Below the pieces are notes generated by a model. The model ran no database searches. It had not been told where the DNA came from and saw only the letters and a list, made by a program, of their open reading frames with translations. The position numbers and the translations under genes are program-made. DNA of 35,112 nt from Acidobacteriota bacterium (lineage in GTDB: Bacteria; Acidobacteriota; Vicinamibacteria; Fen-336), in contig QHVM01000024.1 in NCBI GenBank assembly GCA_003223555.1, forward strand, positions 2,686 through 37,797, written 5' to 3'. Positions 16,595-24,533 of this stretch are shown here, piece by piece. Each line of letters opens with the position of its first letter. Position 1 is the first letter of the stretch.

Positions 16595-18798
16595 CGACGG
16601 ACGACGGCCTCCGGCGGGTCATCGGCTTCGGCGGCGGGCTGGCCGTCATCGTCGGCACGACCATCGGCAGCGGCGTCTTCCGCAAGCCGACGACACTCGC
16701 GCGCGACGTCGGCGACCCGGCGACCATCCTGGGCTTGTGGGTGGCCTTCGGCCTGGTGAGCCTCTGCGGCGCCCTGGCCCTGGCCGAGCTCAGCTCGATG
16801 CTTCCCCGGACCGGGGGCGTCTACGTCTACCTGAGGGCGGCCTACGGCGACGCGGCGGCCTTCGTCTTCGGCTGGCTCTACCTGCTGGTGACGACGCCGG
16901 CGACCAACGGCGCGCTGGCCACCTTCTTCGGTGAGCTGATCCTGGGCCTGGCCCGCGTCCCGGCCGGGCCCGCCTCACCGTGGCGGGTGCCGGCCGTGGC
17001 CGGGCTCACCGTCCTCGTCCTGACCGCGGTGAACCTGCTCGGCGCCCGGATGGGCTCGGCGGTCCAGACCGTGTTCACGCTCATCAAGGTCGGCGCGCTC
17101 CTCGTCTTGATGGTCGTCTCGTTCACGCTGCCCGAGGGCAGCTTCGGCCACCTGGCGCCCCTGCCGGGCGGGCCCCGGGCGCTCGGCGTCGGCGCGGCGT
17201 CGGTCATCTGGGCCTACGACGGATGGATCTCGGTCAGCATGATCGCGGGCGAGGTGGTCGCCGCCGAGCGGCTCATGCGGCGGATCATCATCGCCGGCAT
17301 GCTGGCGATCGCGCTGCTCTACGTGGGAGCCAACGTCGGCTACTTCTTCGCGATGCCGGTCGGGGAGATGGCGCGCCAGGCCGCCGGCGTGCCCCAGACG
17401 ATCATGGCCGCGCGTTTCGGGACCCGGGGCGCGGTCCTCATCAGCCTGGCCATCCTGTGCAGCGTCGTCGGGGCGCTCAACGGGAACGTGCTCACCCGTC
17501 CCCGGGTGCCCTACGCGCTGGCGCGCGACGGGCTGGCCTTCCCGTTCCTGGGCCGGGCCCATCCGCGGTGGGCGACGCCGTACGTCTCGATCCTCATCCA
17601 GTCGGCGGCCACCGTCGTGCTCGTCGCCCTGCTGCGCGACTTCGACCGGCTGACGACGTACTTCGTGGTCGTCGAGTGGTCGGCCCTGCTGTTCGCGGTG
17701 GCCGCGGTGATCGTCCTCCGGCACCGGCGGCCCGACGCGCCGCGGCCGTACCGCACTCCAGGCTATCCCTGGGTACCCCTGGTCTTCCTCGCCGGGACGC
17801 TGGCCGGGCTGGTCGCGATCGTCTGGGGCGAGATCGACCGGGCCTCGCCCAACTACTCGCCGCTGTGGGGCCTGCTCCTCGCCGGGGCGGGGTTTCCGGT
17901 GTTCGCGATCTGGCGCCGGTCGCTCCGTCCTTCGCCGGCCGCCGCGGGTCTCGTCGTCGCGGGAAGCCTCGGCCTGCTGCTTGCCGGCTGCGGCCCCGCC
18001 CGGCCGCCGAGCGGCGCGCCCTCGGCGCCCGCCCCGTCGACGTCCCCGGCGGAGTGGACGCTCGCCTGGAGCGACGAGTTCGAGGGGCCGGCCGGCGCAT
18101 CGGTGGACCCGGGCCGGTGGGTGGCCGAGGTCGGCGGCCACGGCTGGGGGAACAACGAGCTCGAGTACTACACCGACCGGACGCGGAACGCCTACCTGGA
18201 CGGGGGCGGCTCGCTGGTGATCGAGGCCCTCCGCGAGCGCTTCGAGGGCCAGGGCGTCGTGCGGGAGTACACCTCGGCCCGCCTCAAGACCCAGGGGCGG
18301 TTCGAGCAGGCCTACGGGCGCTTCGAAGCCCGCATCAAGATCCCGCGCGGCCAGGGAATGTGGCCCGCGTTCTGGCTGCTGGGCACCGATATCCCGACGG
18401 TGGGCTGGCCGCGCTGCGGGGAGATCGACGTCATGGAGAACATCGGGCGCGAGCCGGCCGCGGTGCATGGCTCGATGCACGGCCCGGGCTATTCGGGCGG
18501 GTCTTCGGTGACCGGCACCTATGCCCTCCTGGGTGGCGAGGCGTTCGCCGACGCCTTCCACGACTTCGCGGTCGAGTGGGAGCCGGCCATCGTCCGCTTC
18601 TTCGTGGACGGCCGGCTCTACGAGACGCGCACCCCCGCCGACCTGCGGCCGGGACAGGTCTGGGTCTTCGACCATCCCTTCTTCGTGATCCTGAACGTGG
18701 CCGTCGGAGGAGACTGGCCGGGCGCTCCCGACGCAACGACGGCGTTTCCCCAGACCATGCTCGTCGACTACGTGCGCGTCTACCGCCGCGCGGGCTAG
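16591..18798 (+). CDS. APC-family amino acid permease fused in frame to a GH16 glycoside hydrolase
   Basis: One uninterrupted frame of 735 codons begins at GTG 16591, within GTGA overlapping the amidohydrolase stop. Residues 1 to ~443 form a 12-helix APC-superfamily permease: GTTIGSGVFRKP in helix 1, ELSSMLPRTGGVYVYLRAAYG after helix 2, and PYRTPGYPWVPL before helix 11. It continues without a stop through RRSLRPSPAAAG into a thirteenth hydrophobic segment with lipobox LLAGC (C467). A GH16 beta-glucanase/laminarinase domain follows, with catalytic motif EIDVMEN (E611 and E616), NNELEYYTDRTRNA and WPAFWLLG. An in-frame GTG at 17899 would give the GH16 part its own lipoprotein signal peptide (MFAIWRRSLRP then a hydrophobic run to C). 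A true fusion and two nested products are both possible. Confidence 0.85.
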   Translation: MTTDDGLRRVIGFGGGLAVIVGTTIGSGVFRKPTTLARDVGDPATILGLWVAFGLVSLCGALALAELSSMLPRTGGVYVYLRAAYGDAAAFVFGWLYLLVTTPATNGALATFFGELILGLARVPAGPASPWRVPAVAGLTVLVLTAVNLLGARMGSAVQTVFTLIKVGALLVLMVVSFTLPEGSFGHLAPLPGGPRALGVGAASVIWAYDGWISVSMIAGEVVAAERLMRRIIIAGMLAIALLYVGANVGYFFAMPVGEMARQAAGVPQTIMAARFGTRGAVLISLAILCSVVGALNGNVLTRPRVPYALARDGLAFPFLGRAHPRWATPYVSILIQSAATVVLVALLRDFDRLTTYFVVVEWSALLFAVAAVIVLRHRRPDAPRPYRTPGYPWVPLVFLAGTLAGLVAIVWGEIDRASPNYSPLWGLLLAGAGFPVFAIWRRSLRPSPAAAGLVVAGSLGLLLAGCGPARPPSGAPSAPAPSTSPAEWTLAWSDEFEGPAGASVDPGRWVAEVGGHGWGNNELEYYTDRTRNAYLDGGGSLVIEALRERFEGQGVVREYTSARLKTQGRFEQAYGRFEARIKIPRGQGMWPAFWLLGTDIPTVGWPRCGEIDVMENIGREPAAVHGSMHGPGYSGGSSVTGTYALLGGEAFADAFHDFAVEWEPAIVRFFVDGRLYETRTPADLRPGQVWVFDHPFFVILNVAVGGDWPGAPDATTAFPQTMLVDYVRVYRRAG

Positions 18799-18836
18799 CC
18801 GCGAGCGAGGGGAATCGTCGAATAAACGCGTGTAAG

Positions 18837-20018
18837 ATGGCCCGCGTGAGACAAGCCATGGCCTGCCTCGTCGCCCTCGCCGCCGTCGCCTCGGCCTCCA
18901 CCCGGCATGGCTCCGCCGCCGCGCCGGGCGGAACCGTGATGGTCTACGTGGGCACGTACACGGACCATGGAAGCGCCAGCAAGGGGATCTACCGCCTCCG
19001 CCTCGACCTCAAGACCGGCGCGCTCGAAGCCGCCGGCAGCCCCGCCGAGTCGGTGAGCCCGTCCTTCCTGGCCCTCCATCCCAGCGGCCGGTTCCTGTAC
19101 GCCGTCAACGAGGCCTCCACTCCGCCGAAGGACGAGGGCGCGGTCAGCGCATTCGCGGTCGACGCGCGCACGGGGGAGCTGACGGCGCTCAACCGGCAGT
19201 CCTCACGCGGCGGGGGACCCTGCCACCTCTCCCTCGACGCCGAGGGCCGGCACGTCCTCGTCGCGAACTACGGCGGCGGCAACGTCGCGGTGCTGCCGGT
19301 CGAGGCCGACGGCCGCCTCGATCCGGCCACGACGTTCGTCCAGCACCAAGGACACGGCGCGGACCCCCGCCGCCAGAAGGCCCCGCATGCCCATTACATC
19401 GACCTCGACCGGGCCAACCGCTTCGCCCTGGTGGCGGACCTCGGCCTCGACGAGGTGCTGGTCTACCGGTTCGACGCCGCGACCGGCGCCCTGACCCCGA
19501 ACGCCCCGGCGGCCGCCCACCTGGCGCCGGGAGCGGGACCGCGCCACCTGGCCCTGCATCCGGACGGGCGCCATGCCTACGTCATCAACGAGATGGCTTC
19601 CACGATCACCGCCTTCGCGTACGACGCGCGGGCCGGCACGCTGTCCGAGCTGCAGACCCTGTCCACCCTCCCGGCCGACTTCCACGGAGACAACAGCACG
19701 GCCGAGATCGCGGTCCGGCCCGACGGCCGGTTCGTCTACGGCTCGAACCGGGGCCACGACAGCATCGCCGTCTTCGCCGTCGACGCCGTGACCGGCAAGC
19801 TCGCCGCGGCCGGCCACCAGCCGACGCTCGGCAAGACGCCCCGCAACTTCGCCATCGACCCCAGCGGCGCCTACCTGCTGGCCGCCAACCAGGATTCGGA
19901 CACGATCACGGTCTTCCGCATCGACCGGACGAGCGGGGCGCTGTCGCCGGTCGGCAGCCCCGTGCCCGTGCCGCGCCCGGTCTGCGTGCTGTTTCAGGCG
20001 CCGATCAGCCGCCGGTAG
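18837..20018 (+). CDS. Secreted lactonase-type seven-bladed beta-propeller (6-phosphogluconolactonase-like)
   Basis: The 393-residue protein belongs to the lactonase/YbhE-type propeller family (PF10282), whose founding member hydrolyses 6-phosphogluconolactone. It begins with a signal-like segment (MACLVALAAVASAS) and the family opening VYVGTYTDHGSASKGIYRLRLD. Blade repeats such as PSFLALHPSGRFLYAVNE, GPRHLALHPDGRHAYVINE and TPRNFAIDPSGAYLLAANQ follow. Export makes a role in the cytosolic pentose phosphate pathway unlikely, so the true substrate is uncertain. The ATG at 18837 is used. A GTG at 18846, 7 nt after TAAGAT, would fit the leaderless layout seen elsewhere here. The last 25 nt overlap the convergent Spy-like gene. 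Confidence 0.85.
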   Translation: MARVRQAMACLVALAAVASASTRHGSAAAPGGTVMVYVGTYTDHGSASKGIYRLRLDLKTGALEAAGSPAESVSPSFLALHPSGRFLYAVNEASTPPKDEGAVSAFAVDARTGELTALNRQSSRGGGPCHLSLDAEGRHVLVANYGGGNVAVLPVEADGRLDPATTFVQHQGHGADPRRQKAPHAHYIDLDRANRFALVADLGLDEVLVYRFDAATGALTPNAPAAAHLAPGAGPRHLALHPDGRHAYVINEMASTITAFAYDARAGTLSELQTLSTLPADFHGDNSTAEIAVRPDGRFVYGSNRGHDSIAVFAVDAVTGKLAAAGHQPTLGKTPRNFAIDPSGAYLLAANQDSDTITVFRIDRTSGALSPVGSPVPVPRPVCVLFQAPISRR

Positions 20019-20500
20019 AGAGACTTCATCGACTCCCGCTGGGCGGGGGTGAGGCTCTTCATCCTGTCGATGGTGTCCGCCATCTGGCCGAGGATGGTCG
20101 CCTTCTGGTCGGCGGTCAGGGCCGCGTAGGCCACGCTCGCGCGCTCGAGCTGCTGGCGCAGGGCCGCTTTCTGGGCGGGTGTCATGTTGCGCAGGCGGTC
20201 GGCCGACCGCTGGGCCGCATCGCGGATGCGCTCCTTCTGCGTCGGCGTGAGGCCCTTGACGTACTCGGAGACCCCGACCCAGGCCTGGGTGAGGGTGGCC
20301 TTGTCGTCGGTCGAGAGCTGCGACCACGCCTGCCGCCACTCCTCGGCGTCCTGGTGGGCGCCCATGCCCGCGGAGCGCCTCTCCGCCCGTCTCTCCCGGC
20401 GGGCCGCCTGGCGCGGTGTCTCGGTGTAGGCGCTGGCGGCGGCCAGGACGGCGAAGCTCGCGACGACGGCTGCCAGGGGCAGGGCAAGGCATCTTCTCAT
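19994..20500 (-). CDS. Spy/CpxP-like exported protein built of 22-residue LTxxQ repeats
   Basis: The 168-residue protein has a signal peptide (MRRCLALPLAAVVASFAVLAAASA), an Arg/Glu-rich stretch, then five repeats that begin at residues 62, 84, 106, 128 and 150: LSTDDK, LTPTQK, MTPAQK, LTADQK and LTPAQR. Each of the first four is exactly 22 residues, and the last stops at 19. LTxxQ is the signature of the periplasmic stress chaperones Spy and CpxP, but those carry two copies, not a perfect tandem array. Helical repeats are likely; 22 residues equal two hendecads. The ATG at 20500 has GGAGG 8 nt upstream. The 3' end overlaps the lactonase gene by 25 nt. Confidence 0.75.
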   Translation of the reverse strand: MRRCLALPLAAVVASFAVLAAASAYTETPRQAARRERRAERRSAGMGAHQDAEEWRQAWSQLSTDDKATLTQAWVGVSEYVKGLTPTQKERIRDAAQRSADRLRNMTPAQKAALRQQLERASVAYAALTADQKATILGQMADTIDRMKSLTPAQRESMKSLYRRLIGA

Positions 20501-20524
20501 TGCGCAGTCCTCCATGAATGAACG

Positions 20525-20553
20525 ATGTTGGCCTGAAGACCGCCTGAGATCAA
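20525..20553 (-). promoter_or_regulatory. Candidate promoter of the Spy-like gene
   Basis: On the minus strand, TTGATC (20553-20548), a 17-nt spacer and CAACAT (20530-20525) would give a leader of about 18 nt that includes the GGAGG ribosome-binding site. The -10 box is weak. Confidence 0.3.
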
Positions 20554-20606
20554 GCCCGAATGGAGCGCCGATGCCACAATGGACCACTCGACGAAGGGAG
20601 GCTCGA

Positions 20607-21494
20607 ATGAAGGGCGCGCGTTCCCACCGTTACCGCGTCGTCGATGTGTTCACCGAGGAGCCCCTGGAAGGCAATCCGCTCGCGGTTTTCCCCGACGCCT
20701 CGGGGATCGACGACGCGACGATGCAGAAGATCGCCCGCGAGCTGAGCCTGTCCGAGACGACGTTCGTCCTGCCCGCCCGCCGCGCGGGCTGCGCGGCCTT
20801 CGTCCGGATCTTCACGCCGGCCCGCGAGCTGGCCTTCGCCGGCCACCCGACGATCGGCACCGCGTTCGTGCTGAGGGACGAGGGAGTCGTCCCCTCCCCG
20901 AGCGAGCGGTTCGCCCTGGAGGAGGGGGTCGGCCCGGTGCCGGTCCGGGTCGAGGCCGGCGAGCGGCCGCGGATCTGGCTGGAGACGCCGCCGATCCGCT
21001 TCGGGAAGTCGTTCGATCGCGGCCGGTGCGCGCGGGCTCTCGGGCTCGAGGCCGGCGACCTGCTCGATCCCGCGCCGGAGCTGGTGAGCGCGGGCAACCC
21101 GGCCGTCTTCGTCGCCGTCCGCGACAAGGACGCCGTCGACCGCGCCGGGCTGGACCTCCACGGGGCCCGGGCGCTCCGCGGCGACGATCCCGAGGCCCTG
21201 TGCGTCTTCGTCTTCACTCCGACCCGCGAGGGCGCCTACTCCCGCATGTTCGCGCCGGAGTACGGGGTGACCGAAGACCCCGCCACGGGCAGCCTGACCG
21301 GCCCCCTGGCCGCCTTCATGATGCGCCACCGCCTCGTTTCGAGCGCGTCCGGCACGCGTTTCGTGAGCGAGCAGGGCGTCAAGATGCAGCGGCGCAGCAT
21401 CCTGCACGTCCACGTGCGCGGCGAGGCGGGCGCGGACGGGATCGACGTCGGCGGACACGTCGTCCCGCTGGTCGAAGCCACGATGATCATCTAG
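20607..21494 (+). CDS. PhzF-family isomerase/epimerase-like protein
   Basis: The PhzF family has a diaminopimelate-epimerase-like fold and includes the phenazine isomerase PhzF, though most members act on unknown metabolites. The 295-residue protein shows the family order: VVDVFTEEPLEGNPLAVF, then ELSLSETTFVLP with the catalytic glutamate E50, then FAGHPTIGTAFVL, then EDPATGSLTGPLAAFM. Length is typical. The ATG at 20607 has GAAGGGAGG with 5-nt spacing, which decides the start over upstream in-frame ATGs. It is divergent from the Spy-like gene, and the YncE-like gene follows 45 nt after it. No phenazine genes are nearby. Confidence 0.9.
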   Translation: MKGARSHRYRVVDVFTEEPLEGNPLAVFPDASGIDDATMQKIARELSLSETTFVLPARRAGCAAFVRIFTPARELAFAGHPTIGTAFVLRDEGVVPSPSERFALEEGVGPVPVRVEAGERPRIWLETPPIRFGKSFDRGRCARALGLEAGDLLDPAPELVSAGNPAVFVAVRDKDAVDRAGLDLHGARALRGDDPEALCVFVFTPTREGAYSRMFAPEYGVTEDPATGSLTGPLAAFMMRHRLVSSASGTRFVSEQGVKMQRRSILHVHVRGEAGADGIDVGGHVVPLVEATMII

Positions 21495-21539
21495 TCCCGC
21501 CGGTACGGTGATTGCAAGAAGGCGTCAGGGGGAGATTCA

Positions 21540-22679
21540 ATGATCCGGTTCGGGCGTTCCCTGGGCCGACGGGAGTGGGCGGCGCTGACCGCGCTCGGGC
21601 TCGGAGCCGGCATCGTGGTCATGACGGCGCTCACTTCGCACGGGGCCGAGGTGCTCCTGCCGGGGATGCCCCCGCCGCTCGATCCCCACGACGTGTATGC
21701 CGGCGCCCGGCCGGGTGACCTGAGCCCGGCCGTGCGGGGCGTCGTCTCCCGGGTTTACGTGCCGAACAGCCGCAAGGCGAGCGTCGACGTCATCGATCCC
21801 GCCACCTACAAGATCGTCGAGCACTTCAAGGTCGGCAAGGAGCCGCAGCACGTGACGCCCTCCTACGACCTCAAGACGCTCTGGGTGCTGGCGGACAAGG
21901 GCAACAGCCTCACCCGCATCGACCCCGTCACGGGACGGAGCGAGCAGACGATCCCGGTCGCGGATCCCTACAACATGTACTATACGCCCGACGGCAAGTA
22001 CGCGATCGTCGTGGCGGAACGGAAGAAGCGGCTCGACTTCCGGGACGCCCAGACCATGGCCATCGTCAACCCGCTGCCGGTGCCGTGCCGCGGGGTCGAC
22101 CACATGGACTTCTCCGCGAGCGGGCGCTACCTGATCGCGAGCTGCGAGTTCTCGGCCGAGATGCTCAAGGTCGACGTGGCCGCGGAGAAGCTGCTGGGGA
22201 CGCTGAAGCTCCCCGGCCGGGCCATGCCCCAGGACGTGCGGCTGTCCCCGGACGGCAGCGCGTTCTTCGTGGCCGACATGATGACCGGCGGCGTGTTCGT
22301 GATCGACGGCGACGCGTTCCGGATCCTCGGCTTCATCCCGACCGGCCGCGGCACCCACGGGCTGTACTTCAGCCGCGACTCGAAGTGGCTCTACGCCTCG
22401 AACCGGGGCGAGGGGACCATCTCGGTGATCGACGTGCACACGCGCCGGGTCCATGTGAAGTGGCAGATCCCGGGCGGGGGCAGCCCCGACATGGGCGGCG
22501 TCTCCGCCGATGGCCGCGTTCTCTGGCTCTCCGGCCGCTACAACTCCGAGGTCTACGCGATCGACACCGCCGACGGCCGGCTCCTGGCCCGCATCAAGGT
22601 CGGCAAGGAGCCCCACGGCCTGTGCGTCTGGCCCCAGCCCGGCCGCTACAGCCTGGGCCACACCGGCATCATGCGCTGA
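21540..22679 (+). CDS. Exported YncE-like beta-propeller protein
   Basis: The 379-residue protein has an N-terminal hydrophobic segment (ALTALGLGAGIVVMTALTS) suggesting export or membrane anchoring. Propeller repeats of the YVTN/YncE type follow: VYVPNSRKASVDVIDPATYKIV, FFVADMMTGGVFVIDGDAF, LYASNRGEGTISVIDVHTRRV and LWLSGRYNSEVYAIDTADGRL. Such propellers occur in periplasmic binding proteins and in accessory proteins of redox systems. No catalytic residues can be named. The ATG at 21540 has AGGGGGGAG 6 nt upstream. The gene converges on the FAD oxidoreductase with 24 bp between stops. Confidence 0.8.
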   Translation: MIRFGRSLGRREWAALTALGLGAGIVVMTALTSHGAEVLLPGMPPPLDPHDVYAGARPGDLSPAVRGVVSRVYVPNSRKASVDVIDPATYKIVEHFKVGKEPQHVTPSYDLKTLWVLADKGNSLTRIDPVTGRSEQTIPVADPYNMYYTPDGKYAIVVAERKKRLDFRDAQTMAIVNPLPVPCRGVDHMDFSASGRYLIASCEFSAEMLKVDVAAEKLLGTLKLPGRAMPQDVRLSPDGSAFFVADMMTGGVFVIDGDAFRILGFIPTGRGTHGLYFSRDSKWLYASNRGEGTISVIDVHTRRVHVKWQIPGGGSPDMGGVSADGRVLWLSGRYNSEVYAIDTADGRLLARIKVGKEPHGLCVWPQPGRYSLGHTGIMR

Positions 22680-22703
22680 AGGCGGCCCGCGCCGGCGCGA
22701 GAC

Positions 22704-24386
22704 CTAGGGCGGCGCCGCGGGAAGCGGGCGGGCCCGGCTCTCACCCGGCCACGAGTATCCGGCTTGCCGCAGGAAGTCGTTGGCGAAGACGCCCGAAGGA
22801 TCGACCTGGTCGATGAACGGCTGGAAGAGCGCCCGCCGGTCGGCGTTGGCGGTCAGCGTGACCGCGTTGGAGAAGATGTCGCTGCGGTTCTTGCCCAGGT
22901 GCGGCCGCGCCCGGTGGTCGGCGATCAGGTGGAGCACGATCTCGGCGTAGGGGGCCTGATAGGCGGCCAGCTGCTCCGCGGAGAAGGCGTAGGGCCAGTA
23001 GATCGGGAACTCGACGTGATACATCCGCTCGCCGGCCGGGACGCCGCTGCCGGCGGCGGCCGAAGCGAGCAGGGTGTCGTTGTTGGCCCGGTCGGCCCGC
23101 ATCACCACCCCGATGTCGGGGTTGTAGAGCGACCGCTCCTGCAGCCGTGATTTCACGTAGGCGAGCGCGGCGTCGATCTCCGACTCGGGGATTGCCACCT
23201 CCCAGTCCAGGTTGGAGATCTTGCGCTGGGAGATGCCCCGGAACGTGATCTCGATCATCCGGTGGGCGTAGCCGACCGCCTCCTTGCCGGCCTGGGGCGT
23301 CCCGTCGGGCGCGGTCCATTCGATCCACGGATGCGTCTGGCGGAACCCGTAGAGGAGCCGCTCCCACCGCCGGGCGGCCTCGGCGTCGCAAGCGGACTGC
23401 TGGAGCACGGGCACCGCGAGCTTCTTGAAGGCGTCGGGCAGGTCGGGCGTGAACAACGTCATCCGCGCGTCGTCGGCGGTCACGGGGTCGGTCGTCTCGC
23501 GGCCGCAGGTGACGTCCATGCGGCCGACGGAGTTGAAGTAGGTGGCGAACATGTACTCGCACTGGTCGGCGATCGCCTTCATCCCGCCGGGGCGGAAGAG
23601 GTCGGCGTCGGTGAAGGTGAGGATCCGCTGCCGCACGTGGAACTGGTCGCGGATCCTCAGGCGGAGCCGGACCGTCATCCCGAGCATCCCCAGGTCGCCG
23701 CGCACCGCCCGCCACCGGTCCGGGGAGGTGTCCTCGGCGTCGTAGGTGCGGATGCGGCCGCGGGGGCCCATCTTGTCGATCGAGACGACCAGCGAGGAGA
23801 CGGTCGACGAACCCGCGGCATTCGATCCATGCCCGCCCACCGCCACGAACCCGCCGATGCTGATGTCGCCGTAACCCGGGACGTTGTACCCGAGCGCCTT
23901 CCCGCGCGCGTGCAGATACTCGAGGATGTCCCAGATGTGGGCCCCGGCCTCGACGCTGACCGTCTCCTGTCCCTTGTAGGTCTCGATCCCCAGGATGCGG
24001 GTGAGGTCCCGGGTGCTGATGATGTTGCCGTCCTCGACGCAGACGGCCTTCGAGGCGGTGTGCACCGTGCCGTTGACCCGCACGTGCTTGCCCCGGGCGA
24101 CGCTCCGGCGCATCTCGCTCTGGGCGTCCTGGATCGTCGCGGGATGGAAGATCGTGGTGTCCGGACAGGAGACGGCGAGGTTGTAATAGGGCTTCACGTG
24201 CGTCTGGCCGTCGACGCAGTCGCCGGGACAGGTGGCGGCGTTCTCGCCGAGGAGGCGGTCGCAGGTGCCGTTCTCGCACGTCAAGGCGAGCACCGTCCAG
24301 CTCGGGCAGGTGTCGTCGGCGCGGGCGCGCGCGCCTCCGGCGAGCGCGGCCGACAGGACGGCGAGCTCGAGGAGGCGGCTTCTCAT
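22704..24386 (-). CDS. Secreted VAO-family FAD oxidoreductase with Cys-rich N-terminus
   Basis: The 560-residue protein has a signal peptide ending near ARA. A six-cysteine region follows (C27 to C74), including CENGTCDRLLGENAATCPGDC, a motif like those in secreted Cys-rich modules. Next is an FAD-binding domain of the VAO/p-cresol-methylhydroxylase fold: RVNGTVHT, where H109 occupies the site of the covalent 8-alpha-histidyl FAD link, and NVPGYGDISIGGFVAVGGHG. The C-terminal half resembles sugar-lactone/alditol oxidases, with RPHLGK near the end where L-gulonolactone oxidases have RPHWGK. The likely reaction is oxidation of an alditol or aldonolactone. The ATG at 24386 lacks a clear Shine-Dalgarno. 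Confidence 0.82.
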   Translation of the reverse strand: MRSRLLELAVLSAALAGGARARADDTCPSWTVLALTCENGTCDRLLGENAATCPGDCVDGQTHVKPYYNLAVSCPDTTIFHPATIQDAQSEMRRSVARGKHVRVNGTVHTASKAVCVEDGNIISTRDLTRILGIETYKGQETVSVEAGAHIWDILEYLHARGKALGYNVPGYGDISIGGFVAVGGHGSNAAGSSTVSSLVVSIDKMGPRGRIRTYDAEDTSPDRWRAVRGDLGMLGMTVRLRLRIRDQFHVRQRILTFTDADLFRPGGMKAIADQCEYMFATYFNSVGRMDVTCGRETTDPVTADDARMTLFTPDLPDAFKKLAVPVLQQSACDAEAARRWERLLYGFRQTHPWIEWTAPDGTPQAGKEAVGYAHRMIEITFRGISQRKISNLDWEVAIPESEIDAALAYVKSRLQERSLYNPDIGVVMRADRANNDTLLASAAAGSGVPAGERMYHVEFPIYWPYAFSAEQLAAYQAPYAEIVLHLIADHRARPHLGKNRSDIFSNAVTLTANADRRALFQPFIDQVDPSGVFANDFLRQAGYSWPGESRARPLPAAPP

Positions 24387-24445
24387 GGCCGAAGAGCAGC
24401 GGCGCCGCCGGCGAACGGCGGCACCAGGACGGGAGGGATTGCGGA

Positions 24446-24475
24446 AGCCTATGCCTGGCTGGTCGTCCGAGTCAA
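24446..24475 (-). promoter_or_regulatory. Candidate promoter of the FAD oxidoreductase gene
   Basis: On the minus strand, TTGACT (24475-24470), an 18-nt spacer and TAGGCT (24451-24446) lie in the 147-bp gap before the gene. The -35 box is good and the -10 box weak. The predicted leader is about 53 nt. Nothing else is recognised in this gap. Confidence 0.35.
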
Positions 24476-24533
24476 GGACGCCCGAGCCCGGGACGCCTGG
24501 ATCCGGGAAGGGCGAGCGCGTCGAGTTCTCGAC

